Source: an uncultured Vicinamibacterales bacterium
GTDB lineage: Bacteria > Acidobacteriota > Vicinamibacteria > Vicinamibacterales > UBA8438
Assembly (NCBI GenBank): GCA_958295905.1
Contig: CATQHG010000001.1
Span: forward strand, 62,001 to 126,000
Direction of reading: 5' to 3'
Length of the DNA stretch: 64,000 nt
The translations under genes were made by a program, and so were the position numbers. Below the pieces are notes generated by a model. It searched no databases. It saw nothing but the letters and a program-made list of their open reading frames with translations, and was not told where the DNA came from. Each line of letters starts with the position of its first letter. Within the stretch, counting starts at the first letter, position 1. This document shows positions 46,907 to 56,351 of this stretch, one piece after another.

Positions 46907-48185
46907 AAGTCCGCGCGTTGGCGGGGCGCGGAGGCCTGGAGGGTCGGTCGGGCGCCGGGCGGAGCCCTCAAGCGGCGATGGGCGGGCGGGTGCGGGGCCC
47001 GCCGCGCCGCTCGACGGCATTCGGGTCGTCGATCTCAGCCGGGTGGTGGCCGGCCCCTACTGCACGATGACCCTCGGCGACATGGGGGCCGACGTCGTCA
47101 AGATCGAGGAGCCGGGGCGCGGCGACGAGTCCCGCGCGTTCGGTCCGCCGTTCCTCGGGGGAGAGTCGCCCTACTATCTCTCCGTCAACCGCAACAAGCG
47201 CAGTTGCACCGTCAATCTGAAGCGCGAGGCGGGCCGGGCCATCGTGTGGCGGCTCATCGCGGGCGCCGACGTCGTCATCCAGAACTTCCGGCCCGGCGCC
47301 GTGGCCCGGCTCGGCCTCGACTACGAGGCGGTCGCGGCGCGCCATCCGGGGGTGGTGTACTGCTCGATCTCGGGGTTCGGCGACGGCGGGCCCGACGCGA
47401 GCCGGCCCGGCTACGACCTGATCGTGCAGGGCGAGTCCGGCCTGATGGATCTGACCGGCGAGGCGGACGGTCCGCCGTCGCGCATCGGCACCTCCATCGC
47501 GGACCTCACGGCGGGGATGATGGCCGCCCAGGGCATCCTCCTCGCGCTCTACGCCCGGCGGACGACGGGCCGCGGTCAGCACGTGAAGATCGCGATGCTC
47601 GACGCGGTAGCGTCGCTGCTAACCTACAACGCCGGCAACTACTTCGCGTCCGGCGAGAGCCCCACCCGCCGCGGGAACGACCATCCCTCGGTGGTGCCCT
47701 ACCAGACCCTGCGGGCCCGCGACGGCTGGATCAACCTGGGCATCGCCAACGACTCGCTGTGGTTGCGCTACTGCAACGCCGTCGGGCGGCCCGACCTGCG
47801 CGACGACCCGCGGTTCGCGACCGCCCCGGAGCGGGTGAAGCACCGGGATGCGCTGGTGCCGATCATCGTCGATCTCACCACCTCGCGCACCGTCGCCGAG
47901 TGGATGGACGTGTTGCGTGCGGCCGGGGTGCCGTGCGGCCGCATCCGCAACGTGGCCGAGGTCTGCACCAACCCGCAGCTCACCACCCGCGGCCGGGTCG
48001 TCGACCACCCGCACCCGACGGCGGGCCAGGTGACGATGATCGGCCAGCCCATCGAGCTGAGCGGGACGCCCTGCCGCATCGACCGCGCCCCGCCCCTGCT
48101 CGGCCAGCACACCGGCGAGGTGCTGCGCGCGGCCGGCTACACCGACGAGGAGATCCGGGCGTTCCGCACCGGCGGGGTCGTCTGA
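46896..48185 (+). CDS. CaiB/BaiF CoA-transferase family protein
   Basis: This intact protein of 429 residues is a family III CoA-transferase, moving CoA between acyl-CoA and an organic acid in the cytoplasm. Conserved features are GIRVVDLSRVVAGPYCTMTL, DMGADVVKIEEPGRGDESRA, the catalytic Asp in SRPGYDLIVQGESGLM, RRTTGRGQHVKIAMLDAVAS and the C-terminal LLGQHTGEVLRAAGYTDEEI. ATG 46896 has GGGAAGG upstream, though the first about 40 residues are low-complexity and the true start may be later. Its last codons and stop are tandemly repeated downstream (48171-48493). Confidence 0.92.
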   Translation: MSARSPRVGGARRPGGSVGRRAEPSSGDGRAGAGPAAPLDGIRVVDLSRVVAGPYCTMTLGDMGADVVKIEEPGRGDESRAFGPPFLGGESPYYLSVNRNKRSCTVNLKREAGRAIVWRLIAGADVVIQNFRPGAVARLGLDYEAVAARHPGVVYCSISGFGDGGPDASRPGYDLIVQGESGLMDLTGEADGPPSRIGTSIADLTAGMMAAQGILLALYARRTTGRGQHVKIAMLDAVASLLTYNAGNYFASGESPTRRGNDHPSVVPYQTLRARDGWINLGIANDSLWLRYCNAVGRPDLRDDPRFATAPERVKHRDALVPIIVDLTTSRTVAEWMDVLRAAGVPCGRIRNVAEVCTNPQLTTRGRVVDHPHPTAGQVTMIGQPIELSGTPCRIDRAPPLLGQHTGEVLRAAGYTDEEIRAFRTGGVV

Positions 48186-48493
48186 CGCGACGCAGCGGCA
48201 AGGACGCCGGCCGGATCCGCTTGGGATCCGTCTTGGGCAGGGAGCGGGTGGTATCGCCGGCTCATGGCGTGCCGCGGCGGGGTCGTCTGACGCGACGCAG
48301 CGGCAAGGACGCCGGCCGGATCCGCTTGGGACCGTTTCGGGGCGGCGGAGCGAAGTGGAATCGGCGGCTCATGGCGCGCGCCGGCGGGGTCGTCTGACGC
48401 GGCGCGGCGCAGCGGCAAGGACGCCGACCGGATCCGCTTGGGACCGTTTCGGGGCGGCGGAGGGAAGTGGAATGGGCGGCTCATGGCGCGCCA
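48171..48493 (+). repeat. three tandem copies (105-111 bp) of the CoA-transferase gene 3' end
   Basis: Units begin at 48171, 48276 and 48383. Each starts GGCGGGGTCGTCTGA (the last codons Gly-Gly-Val-Val and stop of the gene) and ends in CGGCTCATGGCGYGCC. Only the first copy terminates a gene; the others are non-coding. Units are about 85-95 percent alike by eye. Confidence 0.9.
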
Positions 48494-48538
48494 CGTGGTA
48501 GTCTGTTGACGGGTCCAGGTCGGAGATGGTGAAAAGAC

Positions 48539-49073
48539 ATGGACAAGGAAACGCTCACGCTGCTCTATAGCAGCCCGCGTGGCAAGACTCCGCGGCGCGC
48601 CGGCGGTGGTGGGGAAACGGCTCGGATCGGTCAGATTTCGGCGATTTCGACCGCTGGACGACACGTTCTTGGGCCGAGTACGGTCCCGGCCGGATGCAGC
48701 GCAACTTCTGCTGCGGACTGATAGGAGTAATCACCGCGATGATATCGTGGCGGCGGGGGGGAGTAATGCTGGTCACCGCCAAGGCGGATCGGCTCACGGG
48801 CAAGACCGTCCCACGCTCCGCCACCGCCGTGCGCAGGCGGAATCGTGGCGGGTCCTGGGGCTCCGGACGTGCGGCATCGCGGGTTCCCCGGCGCCGGTCG
48901 ATCGGCAAGACGGTGGCGACCCCTCGAATCGGGGGCGAGCCGTCACGCGCCGTCAGCGTGGGATGTCCCTGGCTCACGGGCTGGGTGGATGCGTTGCGGG
49001 CGGTGATTACGTCATTCGTGACCAAGTGAGGGCACGGGTGGGCGGGCAGGGAACGGACTCATCTTGTTCGTGA
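48539..49073 (+). pseudogene. small unknown ORF interrupted by a MITE
   Basis: The ATG at 48539 begins MDKETLTLLYS, then the frame enters the MITE. Removing the MITE and one ATAG repeat joins it to RSNHRDDIVAAGGSNAGHRQ and onward, open to TGA at 49073 (about 127 residues in all). Composition after the join is Gly/Arg-rich and I recognise no family, so the restored frame may be coincidental. Confidence 0.4.
48571..48720 (+). mobile_element. MITE copy 1 (150 bp)
   Basis: Starts CAGCCCGCGTGGCAAGACTC and ends GCAACTTCTGCTGCGGACTG, imperfect inverted repeats of each other. The 4-bp repeat ATAG flanks it (48567-48570 and 48721-48724). The body is near-identical to copies at 55841 and 63068, in the same orientation. 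Confidence 0.85.
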
Positions 49074-49089
49074 TTCAGGAGCAGGTCGA

Positions 49090-49983
49090 ATGACTTTCAG
49101 GCGGATGCGCGGGCTGGCATGCGGTCTGCTGATGCTCGCTGTCGGCGCGGCGGCGCACGGTCAGGCGGTGAAGCACACGGAAGTCGAAGGATGGCCCGAC
49201 CCGCCGACCTCGGCCGCGGGCACCCCGGCCGCCTGGAATTTCGGGCAGGTGTCGGGGATTGCCACGACCGCCAACGGGTACATCCTGATGCTGCACCGCG
49301 GTGCCCAGCCGCTGATGCTGTTCGACCCCGGCGGGCGCTTCGTGCGGGCGTGGGGGGACGGCCTGTTCGACAACGGGAAGGTCGCGGGCATCGCGCCGGA
49401 TGATCGCCGGCCCGGGCAGTCGGGCTACACCGCCGTCTATGGGGCGGCGGGCTGCCACAACTGCGGCGCCCACGCGGTGCGGGTCGACCCCGACGGCAAC
49501 GTCTGGGTCGTCGACGCGCCCGGGCACGTGGTCTATAAGATGGACTTCCAGGGCCGCGTGCTCATGGAGCTGGGCGCGAAGGGGGTCGCGGGCCGCAGCC
49601 GGAACACCTTCAACCTGCCGACGGACGTCGCCTTCGGCCCCGACGGCTCGATCTACGTCAGCGACGGCTACGGCAACGCCCGGGTCGTGAAGTACTCGGC
49701 CGACGGGCAGTACCGGCTGGAGTGGGGGAGCCGGGGCACGGGTCCCGGCGAGTTCGGCTTGCCCCACAACCTCGCGGTGGACGCCGGCGGGCGGGTCTAC
49801 GTCACCGATCGCGACAACCGGCGTGTGCAGGTCTTCGACGCCGACGGCGGGTTCCTGGCCGAGTGGCCGGAGATCGGCGGCAACTCGGCCCTGTTCATGA
49901 CCGCCGACCAGCACCTGTGGACCGGCGGCACGCTGCGGAGCCTCGACGGGGCGGCGGTGGCGACCCTGCCCGGCGGCGCCTGA
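49090..49983 (+). pseudogene. secreted NHL-repeat beta-propeller, C-terminus lost by 13-bp deletion
   Basis: The start MTFRRMRGLACGLLMLAVGA is a signal peptide. NHL/YVTN-type blades follow: GIATTANGYILMLHRGAQPL, AVRVDPDGNVWVVDAPGHVV, DVAFGPDGSIYVSDGYGNAR, NLAVDAGGRVYVTDRDNRRV. Such propellers act in the periplasm or outside. The frame ends at TGA 49983. The two repeats downstream show what was lost: GGCGGGCACGGGA is present there and absent at 49981, and with it the gene would end VTEDGAVFVAQLVGRVQKFV plus five residues at about 50063. The gene is therefore truncated by about 28 codons. Confidence 0.8.
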
Positions 49984-50404
49984 CGGTCACGGAGGACGGC
50001 GCGGTGTTCGTCGCTCAACTGGTGGGCCGCGTGCAGAAGTTCGTCGTCGCGGCGGACGAGTGACGGCCGGGGCCGGGACGGCGGGATGGGTGGCGGTGGC
50101 GACCCTGTCCGGCGGCGCCGGCGGGCGCGGGATGACGGTCACGGAGGACGGCGCGGTGTTCGCCGCTCAACTGGGGCCGCGTGCAGAAAGTTCGTCGTCG
50201 CGGCGGACGAGTGACGACCGGGGCCGGGACGGCGGGAGAGCGGGTTGGGCGGCGTTGGCGACCCTGTCCGGCGGCGCCGGCGGGCACGGGATGACGGTCA
50301 CGGAGGACGGCGCGGTGTTCGTCACTCAACTGGTGGGCCGCGTGCAGAAGTTCGTCGTCGCGGCGGACGAGTGACGGCCGGGGCCGGGACGGCGGGAGAG
50401 CGGG
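49957..50404 (+). repeat. three tandem copies (139-158 bp) of the NHL gene 3' end
   Basis: Units begin GTGGCGACCCTG at 49957, 50096 and about 50254. Each contains the end of the coding region (VTEDGAVFV...RVQKFVVAADE and TGA) and about 35 bases after it. Copy 1 lacks 13 bases; copy 2 has a shift (AAAGTTCG). Confidence 0.9.
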
Positions 50405-50622
50405 ATGGGCGGCGAACCAAGGATGGTGATCGACAGGGTCAACCGCGCCCCGGCGCAGCCGTTTTCTGCGGTTCGGCGCGCCTGACACACGGCAGGTTGA
50501 TTCTGTCGCCGTCCCGAGCCGCCGGAGCGGTTTCGGGAGCGGGGGGCTGCGCCGCGAGGTGCCGGGGGCATCCCGGATGGACCCAGACGGAACCGTGCAG
50601 CAGTGATGGAGGAATGGTCAAG

Positions 50623-51648
50623 ATGAGAGTACGAAGCTTTGCGGTGGCGGCGGCGCTTCTGGTGGCGGCGGCCTCGGCCGGCGCGCAGACCTACGAGCCG
50701 CCGCGGCTGCCCGACGGCAGGCCCGACCTGCAGGGGGTCTGGGACTTCCAGTCGCTGACGCCGTTGCAGCGGCCCGAGGACCAGGACAAGGCGGTTCTGA
50801 CGGCGGAGGAGATCGCGGCCGTCGAAGCCGCGGCGGCCGAGAACAACGCCGCGGCCAACGCCCCCAGCGAGCTGCGCGACGAGCCGTTGCCGGTCGGCGG
50901 CAACGTCGGCGGCTACAACCGCTACTGGGTCGACCAGGACGCCTCGGTGGTCGAAGACGGACGGACGTCGCTCATCGTCGATCCGCCGACGGGCCGCCTG
51001 CCGGCGCGCCAGCCCGGCGTCGATCTGATCGAACTGTCGCTGGGCGAGGACCGGCCCGGCACGCGTCCGGTGCGGGTGCGGGCGGCGGGCATCGGCGCCG
51101 ACAGCTTCGAGGACCGCGGCCTCGCCGAGCGGTGCCTGCTCGGGTTCAACTCGGGTCCGCCGATCGTGCCCGCCGGCTACAATCAGAACATCCAGTTGTT
51201 CCAGACCCCCGACCATGTGGTGGTGCTGCACGAGATGGTGCACGACGCCCGCATCGTGCCCCTCGACGGGCGGGAGCATCTGCCCCAGGGCCTCCACCAG
51301 TGGATGGGCGACTCGCGCGGCTACTGGGACGGGGACACCCTCGTCATCGAGACGACGAACTTCAGCGACAAGACGGCCAGCTTCAATCCCTCGGTGGCCA
51401 CCGCCGTCGGGTCCGGGACCACCCTGCATCTGACCGAGCGCTTCAGCCGGGTGGGCGACGACACCCTGCTCTACGAGTACACCGTGGACGATTCGAGCTC
51501 GTTCACCGCGCCGTTCACCGTCGCGCTGCCGATGAAGCGCGGCAACGGGATGTACGAGTACGCGTGCCACGAGGGGAACTACGGCCTGCTCAACATCCTG
51601 GCCGGCGCGCGAACCGCCGATCTCGACTCTGCCGGGCAGGACCAGTAG
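50623..51648 (+). CDS. secreted protein of a large Acidobacteriota-type family, function unknown
   Basis: ATG 50623 is best placed for the GGAGG at 50607-50611 and starts a signal peptide (MRVRSFAVAAALLVAAASAG, then AQT). The mature start YEPPRLPDGRPDLQGVWDFQ, the ERCLLGFNSGPPIVPAGYNQ region, NIQLFQTPDHVVVLHEMVHD and GDTLVIETTNFSDKT are shared by many secreted proteins of Acidobacteriota and marine bacteria that lack a named function. It ends NYGLLNILAGARTADLDSAG plus three residues. The last about 50 bases are part of a tandem repeat. Confidence 0.8.
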   Translation: MRVRSFAVAAALLVAAASAGAQTYEPPRLPDGRPDLQGVWDFQSLTPLQRPEDQDKAVLTAEEIAAVEAAAAENNAAANAPSELRDEPLPVGGNVGGYNRYWVDQDASVVEDGRTSLIVDPPTGRLPARQPGVDLIELSLGEDRPGTRPVRVRAAGIGADSFEDRGLAERCLLGFNSGPPIVPAGYNQNIQLFQTPDHVVVLHEMVHDARIVPLDGREHLPQGLHQWMGDSRGYWDGDTLVIETTNFSDKTASFNPSVATAVGSGTTLHLTERFSRVGDDTLLYEYTVDDSSSFTAPFTVALPMKRGNGMYEYACHEGNYGLLNILAGARTADLDSAGQDQ

Positions 51649-51870
51649 TCCGGCAACCGCCGCCCGGCGGCCCGTTGCCGCCGGACCGGCTGGCCGGCGC
51701 GCGAACCGCCGATCTCGACTGCCGGGCAGGACCAGTGGCCCGGCAACCGCCGCCCGGCGGCCTGTTGCCGCCGGACCGGCTGGCCGGCGCGCGAACCGCC
51801 GATCTCGACTCTGCCGGGCAGGACCGGTGGCCCGGCAACCGCCGCCCGGCGGCCCGTTGCCGCCGGACCG
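51598..51870 (+). repeat. three tandem copies (about 91 bp) of the 3' end of the secreted-protein gene
   Basis: Units start CTGGCCGGCGCGCGAACCGC at 51598, 51690 and 51780. The first contains the real stop (TAG 51648). Copies differ at a handful of bases (loss of CTCT, TAG to TGG). Confidence 0.9.
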
Positions 51871-51933
51871 AGCCGCCGGGCGTCCGCGTCGTCCCGCGGC
51901 GCGGACGCCGGCTCGTGCAGGCCCGTTGCGCTT

Positions 51934-51969
51934 GGCGTCGTCCCGCGCGGAAAACCGCGGGACGACGCC
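51934..51969. terminator. bidirectional hairpin terminator between convergent genes
   Basis: A perfect 14-bp stem GGCGTCGTCCCGCG / CGCGGGACGACGCC with loop CGGAAAAC lies between the plus-strand gene ending at 51648 and the minus-strand gene ending at 51972. There is no T-run, so it may act with Rho or as an mRNA end stabiliser. Confidence 0.7.
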
Positions 51970-51971
51970 CA

Positions 51972-52854
51972 TCACGCCTCCCGCGTGACCAGCACCTCGA
52001 CCGCCACGGTGTGGCGGCCCCCGCCGACCGTCACCCCTTTCAGGGGGCTGACGTCCTCGAAATCCCGCCCCCAGCCCAGGGTGATGTGGCCCCCCGCCGG
52101 CCTGACGTTGTTCGTGGGGTCGAAGTCCACCCACCCGACGCCCGGACAGTAGACCGACACCCAGGCGTGCGACGCCTGCGCGCCGACCACCCCGGGGTCG
52201 GGGACCAGATAGCCGCTGACGTAGCGGGCGGGGATGTCGTGGGATCGCAGGCAGGCGATCATCAGGTGGGCGAAGTCCTGGCACACGCCGTGCCGGCCGG
52301 CCAGGATCTCGGAGACCGGGGTCGAGACGGTGGTCGCGATCTGATCGTAGGTGAACTCGCGGTGGATGGTCTCCATCAGCGCGCCCACGCCTTCGAGGAG
52401 CGGCCGGTGGGGCGGCAGGGGCCGGCGCCGCATAGCGGGCGAAGCTGCCGCCCCGCGGGGCGAGCGGCGATTCCACCTGGAACTCGACCGCGGCCCGCTC
52501 TTCCGGGGTCTCGCGCGCCCGCAGCCGGCCGGCGGTGTCGGCCACCGAGGGAGAGTCGATTCCGGCGCGGTCGCGCCCCGACGCCGACACCAGGCTCTCG
52601 GCCGTCACCCGCAGGTGGCGGTGGGCATCCTGGATCGCGAAGGTCGTGGTCGCGTTGCCGAAGTAGTCGGCGCGGGTGATCGAGCTGGTCGCCGGCGGAT
52701 CGATCGCGAGCCGCGTCTCCCGTACGGTCTGCGTATCGCCCGCCCGCGGCGTCAGCCGCACTTGGTGCATCGAGAACGACACCGTCTCGGCGTACGCGTA
52801 CCGGCTCGTGTGCCTGACGCGGTAGTCGAGGGCCCGGGGCCGCGCGGCGTTCAT
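51972..52854 (-). pseudogene. transglutaminase-like cysteine protease family protein, one frameshift
   Basis: ATG 52854 starts MNAARPRALDYRVRHTSRYA with the N-terminal beta-domain (FSMHQVRLTPRAGDTQTVRE) typical of bacterial transglutaminase-like proteins. After one shift near 52430, the core follows: METIHREFTYDQIATTVSTP, the catalytic Cys in GRHGVCQDFAHLMIACLRSH, His in GAQASHAWVSVYCPG and Asp in GWVDFDPTNNVRP. Total about 294 codons, the normal size. It is the third gene of an ATP-grasp/alpha-E/transglutaminase operon thought to make or process a peptide-like product. The frameshift may be an error. Confidence 0.85.
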
Positions 52855-52861
52855 CGGCTCG

Positions 52862-53046
52862 CTAGGAGTCTGCGGCCGTAGAACGGCGCCGCCTCCCCCC
52901 GGAGGCGCCCGACTCCCTGGAGGGTTGGTTGGGCGGCGGGCGGAGCAGGCGACGCTCTCCGGGCCAGGAGTCTGCGCCGCAGAACGGCGCGGACTCCTGG
53001 AGGGTTGGTTGGGCGGCGGGCGGAGCCGCAGGCGACGCTCTCCGGG
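52862..53046 (-). repeat. two tandem copies of the alpha-E gene 3' end, with palindromes
   Basis: Each unit (about 80 and 97 bp) contains CCCGGAGAGCGTCGCCTG and CCAACCAACCCTCCAG and ends in a hairpin GAGTCTGCGCCGC-agaac-GGCGCGGACTC (52968-52996; the other at about 52866-52914 is more diverged). The alpha-E frame reads through both copies before stopping at 52862. Confidence 0.85.
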
Positions 53047-55547
53047 CTAGATGCCGGACCGGGGCGGCGTGCGTGAGATAGTCGCGGGTCAGCGCATCCG
53101 AGAGGCCGCGGAGGTCGGTCTGCACCCGGTCCAGCAGCGCCGTCAGGTGGTGACGCCGGCCGTCGCGCACATCGCACAGCTCGTCGAAATCGACGAGTTG
53201 AATCGCCGCCACCGCCGCGGTGATCCGCTTCGATTCGGGCGACGTCCGCCCCGGCGTCGGCGGTTCGGGCAGGTGCGCGACGTGCTGCTTCAGGTGGTCG
53301 AGCTGAAGGGCCACGCCCCGCGGGTTCGCGTCGTCGAGCAGCAGCAGATCGACGACGAGGTTGACGCGCATCGAGGTGAGATAGCGCGACCGATAGGTGA
53401 TCACGCTGTCGGTGGCGTCGAGCAGGAGCTCGATGCGGGCGCGTTCGTCGCCGGTGACCGTCGTCAATCCGTGCCGCAGCAACCGGATCACCTGCAGCGC
53501 GCGTTCGAGCCGGCGCCCGAAGGTCGAGCAGCCGCCACCCGTGGCCCCGGGTCATGCCCTCGCTGACGGCGCCGCTGAAGCTCGCGAGCATCATGACCAT
53601 CTGGTCGAGCGTGCGGCGCAGGCCGCCGCGCTCCCGCCGCCTGGACCGGCCCGACCGCAGGTCCGATTCGAGGCGGCTGATGATGCGCCACGAGTCCGCC
53701 GACAGGCGGTCGCGCAGCAGCCAGGCGGCGTTCCGGAGGCGTTCCACGTGCCACCGGAGGCTGCCGCGCTGCTCCGACTCGGACAGCATCGAGGAGATCG
53801 CCGCCTGCAGGGCTCGGGCGGGGCGGTGGATTGGCGGCGCCCGCTCCGTGCGGCACGTAGCCGAGGTCCGTGATGAAGCTCAGGGCGCCGGTCAACGCCG
53901 CCGTCGAGCGGCGCGACGATTCCTCGGACAGCAGCGGCATTGCGGCGCGCAGCAGCCGCACCGCGGCGTCGACCCGTTCGGCGTATCGGCCCAGCCAGTA
54001 CAGGTTGTCGGCGACCCGGCTCGGCAGGTCGAACGTGGCCCGGCTGACGGCGATGGGGGATACGCCGGCGGGAATCAGCGGGCGGTGGGGCTCGGCCGCC
54101 TCGCCCGCCACCCAGACGTCCTTGCTGCTGCCGCCGCCGAGCAGGGTCACGTCGAGGGAGCCGGTCGACGACGACACCCGCCCCAGCCCGCCCGGCAGCA
54201 CGTCGTAGCCGTCGCCGGCGGACAGCGCGTAGACGCGGATGACGAGGAAGCGCGGCGAGAGGGCCGCCGGCCACCCGAACCGGGGTCGTCGAGAGGGCGA
54301 TCTGCTCCTGCGCCACGTAGCGGTGGGGCTGGCGGGCGATGCGGTCCGCGAGCCGGGCGCGCCGCCCCTCGGGCAGGCGCCGTCCGAACGTCCGTTCCCG
54401 CCGCGCGCTGGGATAGGCCGGCTTGATCACCAGCTTGTCGAGGTGGTCGAGCACATGCGCGCGCGCCGCCTCGTCGCCGCACCACCAAGTGGCCACCGAG
54501 GGCAGCAGCAGCTCCGCATCCAGCAGCCGGCGGCACAGCGCCGGCAGGGAACGCCATCACCCGCCGGCGACTCGGCGACGCCGGCGCCCGGCGGGTTGAT
54601 GACGGCCACGTTGCCGCGCCGCACCGCTTCGACGAGTCCGGACACGCCGCTCTGCGACGCCCCCCCGAACTCGAGGGGGGTCGCAGGGCCTCCGACGGCT
54701 GGCTGCGGAGGATCAGATCGACCGGCTGCAGGCCGCCCAGCGTCTTGATGTAGACGCGGTAGTCGCGGACGGTCAGGTCCGTGCCCTCGACGAGGGTATA
54801 GCCCATGTAGCGGGCGAGAAACGCGTGCTCGAAGTAGTTCTCCGACGCCGGTCCCGGGGTCAGGACGACGATGCGGGGGTTCTGCCGGTGCCCCGGCGCG
54901 CTCGCGGCGAGCGACGTCCGGCGGGTCTCGAAGGTGCCGGCGAGGCGCCGGACCTTCGAGGCGACCAGCACGTCCGGCAGCACCGTGTTGACGACGATGC
55001 GGTTCTCGAGCGCGAAGGCCGAGCCCGGCCGGCGCTTCGGTGCGGTCGCCCAGCACCCGCCAGCCCCCCGTCGGGCGCCCGCACCAGATCGGCGGCATAG
55101 AGGGGCAGCCAGCGTCCGCCGGGAGGCCGCAAGCCGTCGCATGGCCGCAGAAAGGCCGGGTTCGCGTGCAGCCAGTCCGCGGGCAGTGCGCCCGTGCGTA
55201 TGAGTTGCCGCGGGCCGTAGAGGTCGCCGAGCACCGCTTCGTACAGCTCGGCGCGCTGGACGACCGCCCGTTTCAGGTGCGCCCACTCGGCGCCGTCGAT
55301 GACGCAGGGAATCACGTCGAGCGGCCAGGGGCGTTCCCGGGCGCCCCCGCGCTTCTGGACGTGGAACGTCATGCCGTTGTCGCGGATGAGCCGCCGGGTT
55401 TCCTGCGTCCGCCGGTTCATCTCGTGACGGCCGGCCGCGGCAGAGGGCGTTCGTCATCGCCTGCCAATGCGATCGGAGCGCGCCGTCCGCGTCCACCATC
55501 TCGTCGTAGTGGCCGGCGAGCGGGGTATAGGCGGGTGGTTTCGTCAA
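52862..55547 (-). pseudogene. circularly permuted ATP-grasp fused to alpha-E domain, several frameshifts
   Basis: A TTG at 55547 starts TKPPAYTPLAGHYDEMVDAD. ATP-grasp pieces follow in order over changing frames: NGMTFHVQKRGGARERPWPL, VIPCVIDGAEWAHLKRAVVQ, LENRIVVNTVLPDVLVASKV, PRIVVLTPGPASENYFEHAF, DHLDKLVIKPAYPSARRERT. The alpha-E domain begins LPSRVADNLYWLGRYAERVD and ends RDYLTHAAPVRHLARRAS. About 895 codons fits the fused form. Shifts occur near 55430, 55040, 54680, 54545, 54270, 53850 and 53520. This family is proposed to ligate amino acids in small peptide or metabolite synthesis. The density of shifts suggests sequence error as much as decay. Confidence 0.85.
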
Positions 55548-55549
55548 GG

Positions 55550-56160
55550 CCCCGGCTCCGGTGGCGGTCCGGCCGGCGCGGCGTCGACCCGCGGCGCCTG
55601 ACTCGTCGGTCCGATGAACAGCCCCGAGAACCGATACGAGAGGGACGGATGGTCGATCCCGTAGGCCGCGGGGCTGCGCAGCGGATCCGGACGGCGCGGG
55701 AACGGGGAGTCGGCCGCCGTCGGTCCCCCCGGCGCCACGGGGTTGCCGCCCCCGGCGCCGCGGTGCCGTCCGTCCGAAATGAAGGTCGCGGTTCCGAGCC
55801 GGGGGCGCGCGCCGCGTTGTAGAGGGCCGTCGGGGCCCAGCAGCCCGCGGCAAGACTCCGCGGCGCGCCGGAACTGGCCGGCAATGGCGCGGAAACGGCT
55901 CGGATCGGCCAGATTTCGGCGATTTCGACCGCTGTACGACATGTTCTTGGGCCGAGTACGGTCCCGGCCGGATGCAGCGCAACTTCTGCCACGGACTGCC
56001 AGACCAGCGCCTGCCGGGCGTGGGCGGGGTGGGGATTGACCTTGATGACCCCGGGGCGGCGGTGCGGCGCCGGCCGCAGCCGGATGGACTGCGGCGACAG
56101 GATGACCCGCCGGTCGTACTCGTAGCTTGTCCGATGGTTGATGGCGACCTGAATGCCCAT
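55550..56160 (-). pseudogene. transglutaminase/DUF2126 protein, large internal deletion and MITE insertion
   Basis: ATG 56160 begins [20 protein letters not shown] and [17 protein letters not shown], the start of the 1,100-residue transglutaminase-DUF2126 family. After 54 codons the MITE intervenes. Beyond it, in another frame, come [30 protein letters not shown] and [20 protein letters not shown], the C-terminal DUF2126 end. About 900 codons with the whole active-site domain are missing. The gene heads the ATP-grasp/alpha-E/transglutaminase cluster, so this copy of the pathway has lost its first enzyme. Confidence 0.8.
55841..55998 (+). mobile_element. MITE copy 2 (158 bp)
   Basis: Starts CAGCCCGCGGCAAGACTCCG, ends GCAACTTCTGCCACGGACTG, with flanking 4-bp repeats CCAG at 55837-55840 and 55999-56002. 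It lies inside the DUF2126 gene, at the deletion point. Confidence 0.88.
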
Positions 56161-56351
56161 GGAAATCGACGAACGTCGGCGCGCCGACCGCCGCCGGCCG
56201 TTCGTCAGAGCCCGTGGCGGAAGGCCCCGCCGCATTCGACCGGCGATGCCGCCGCCTGACGGCATCGCCGGCGCGCCGGACGGGGCCGGGAGCCCGTCGG
56301 GGAACGCGTCCCCGGCGCGGCTCCGTCCGGCGGTGGGGGCCGCCGCGCGGG

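Noticed and set aside
48171-51870. CRISPR array
   Set aside because: Repeats are contiguous, 90-158 bp long and related to gene ends; there are no short repeats with unique spacers and no cas genes.
50326-52854. 842-codon minus-strand frame starting at the transglutaminase gene
   Set aside because: Only the first about 140 codons are transglutaminase; after the frameshift it is the antisense of the secreted-protein gene and tandem repeats.
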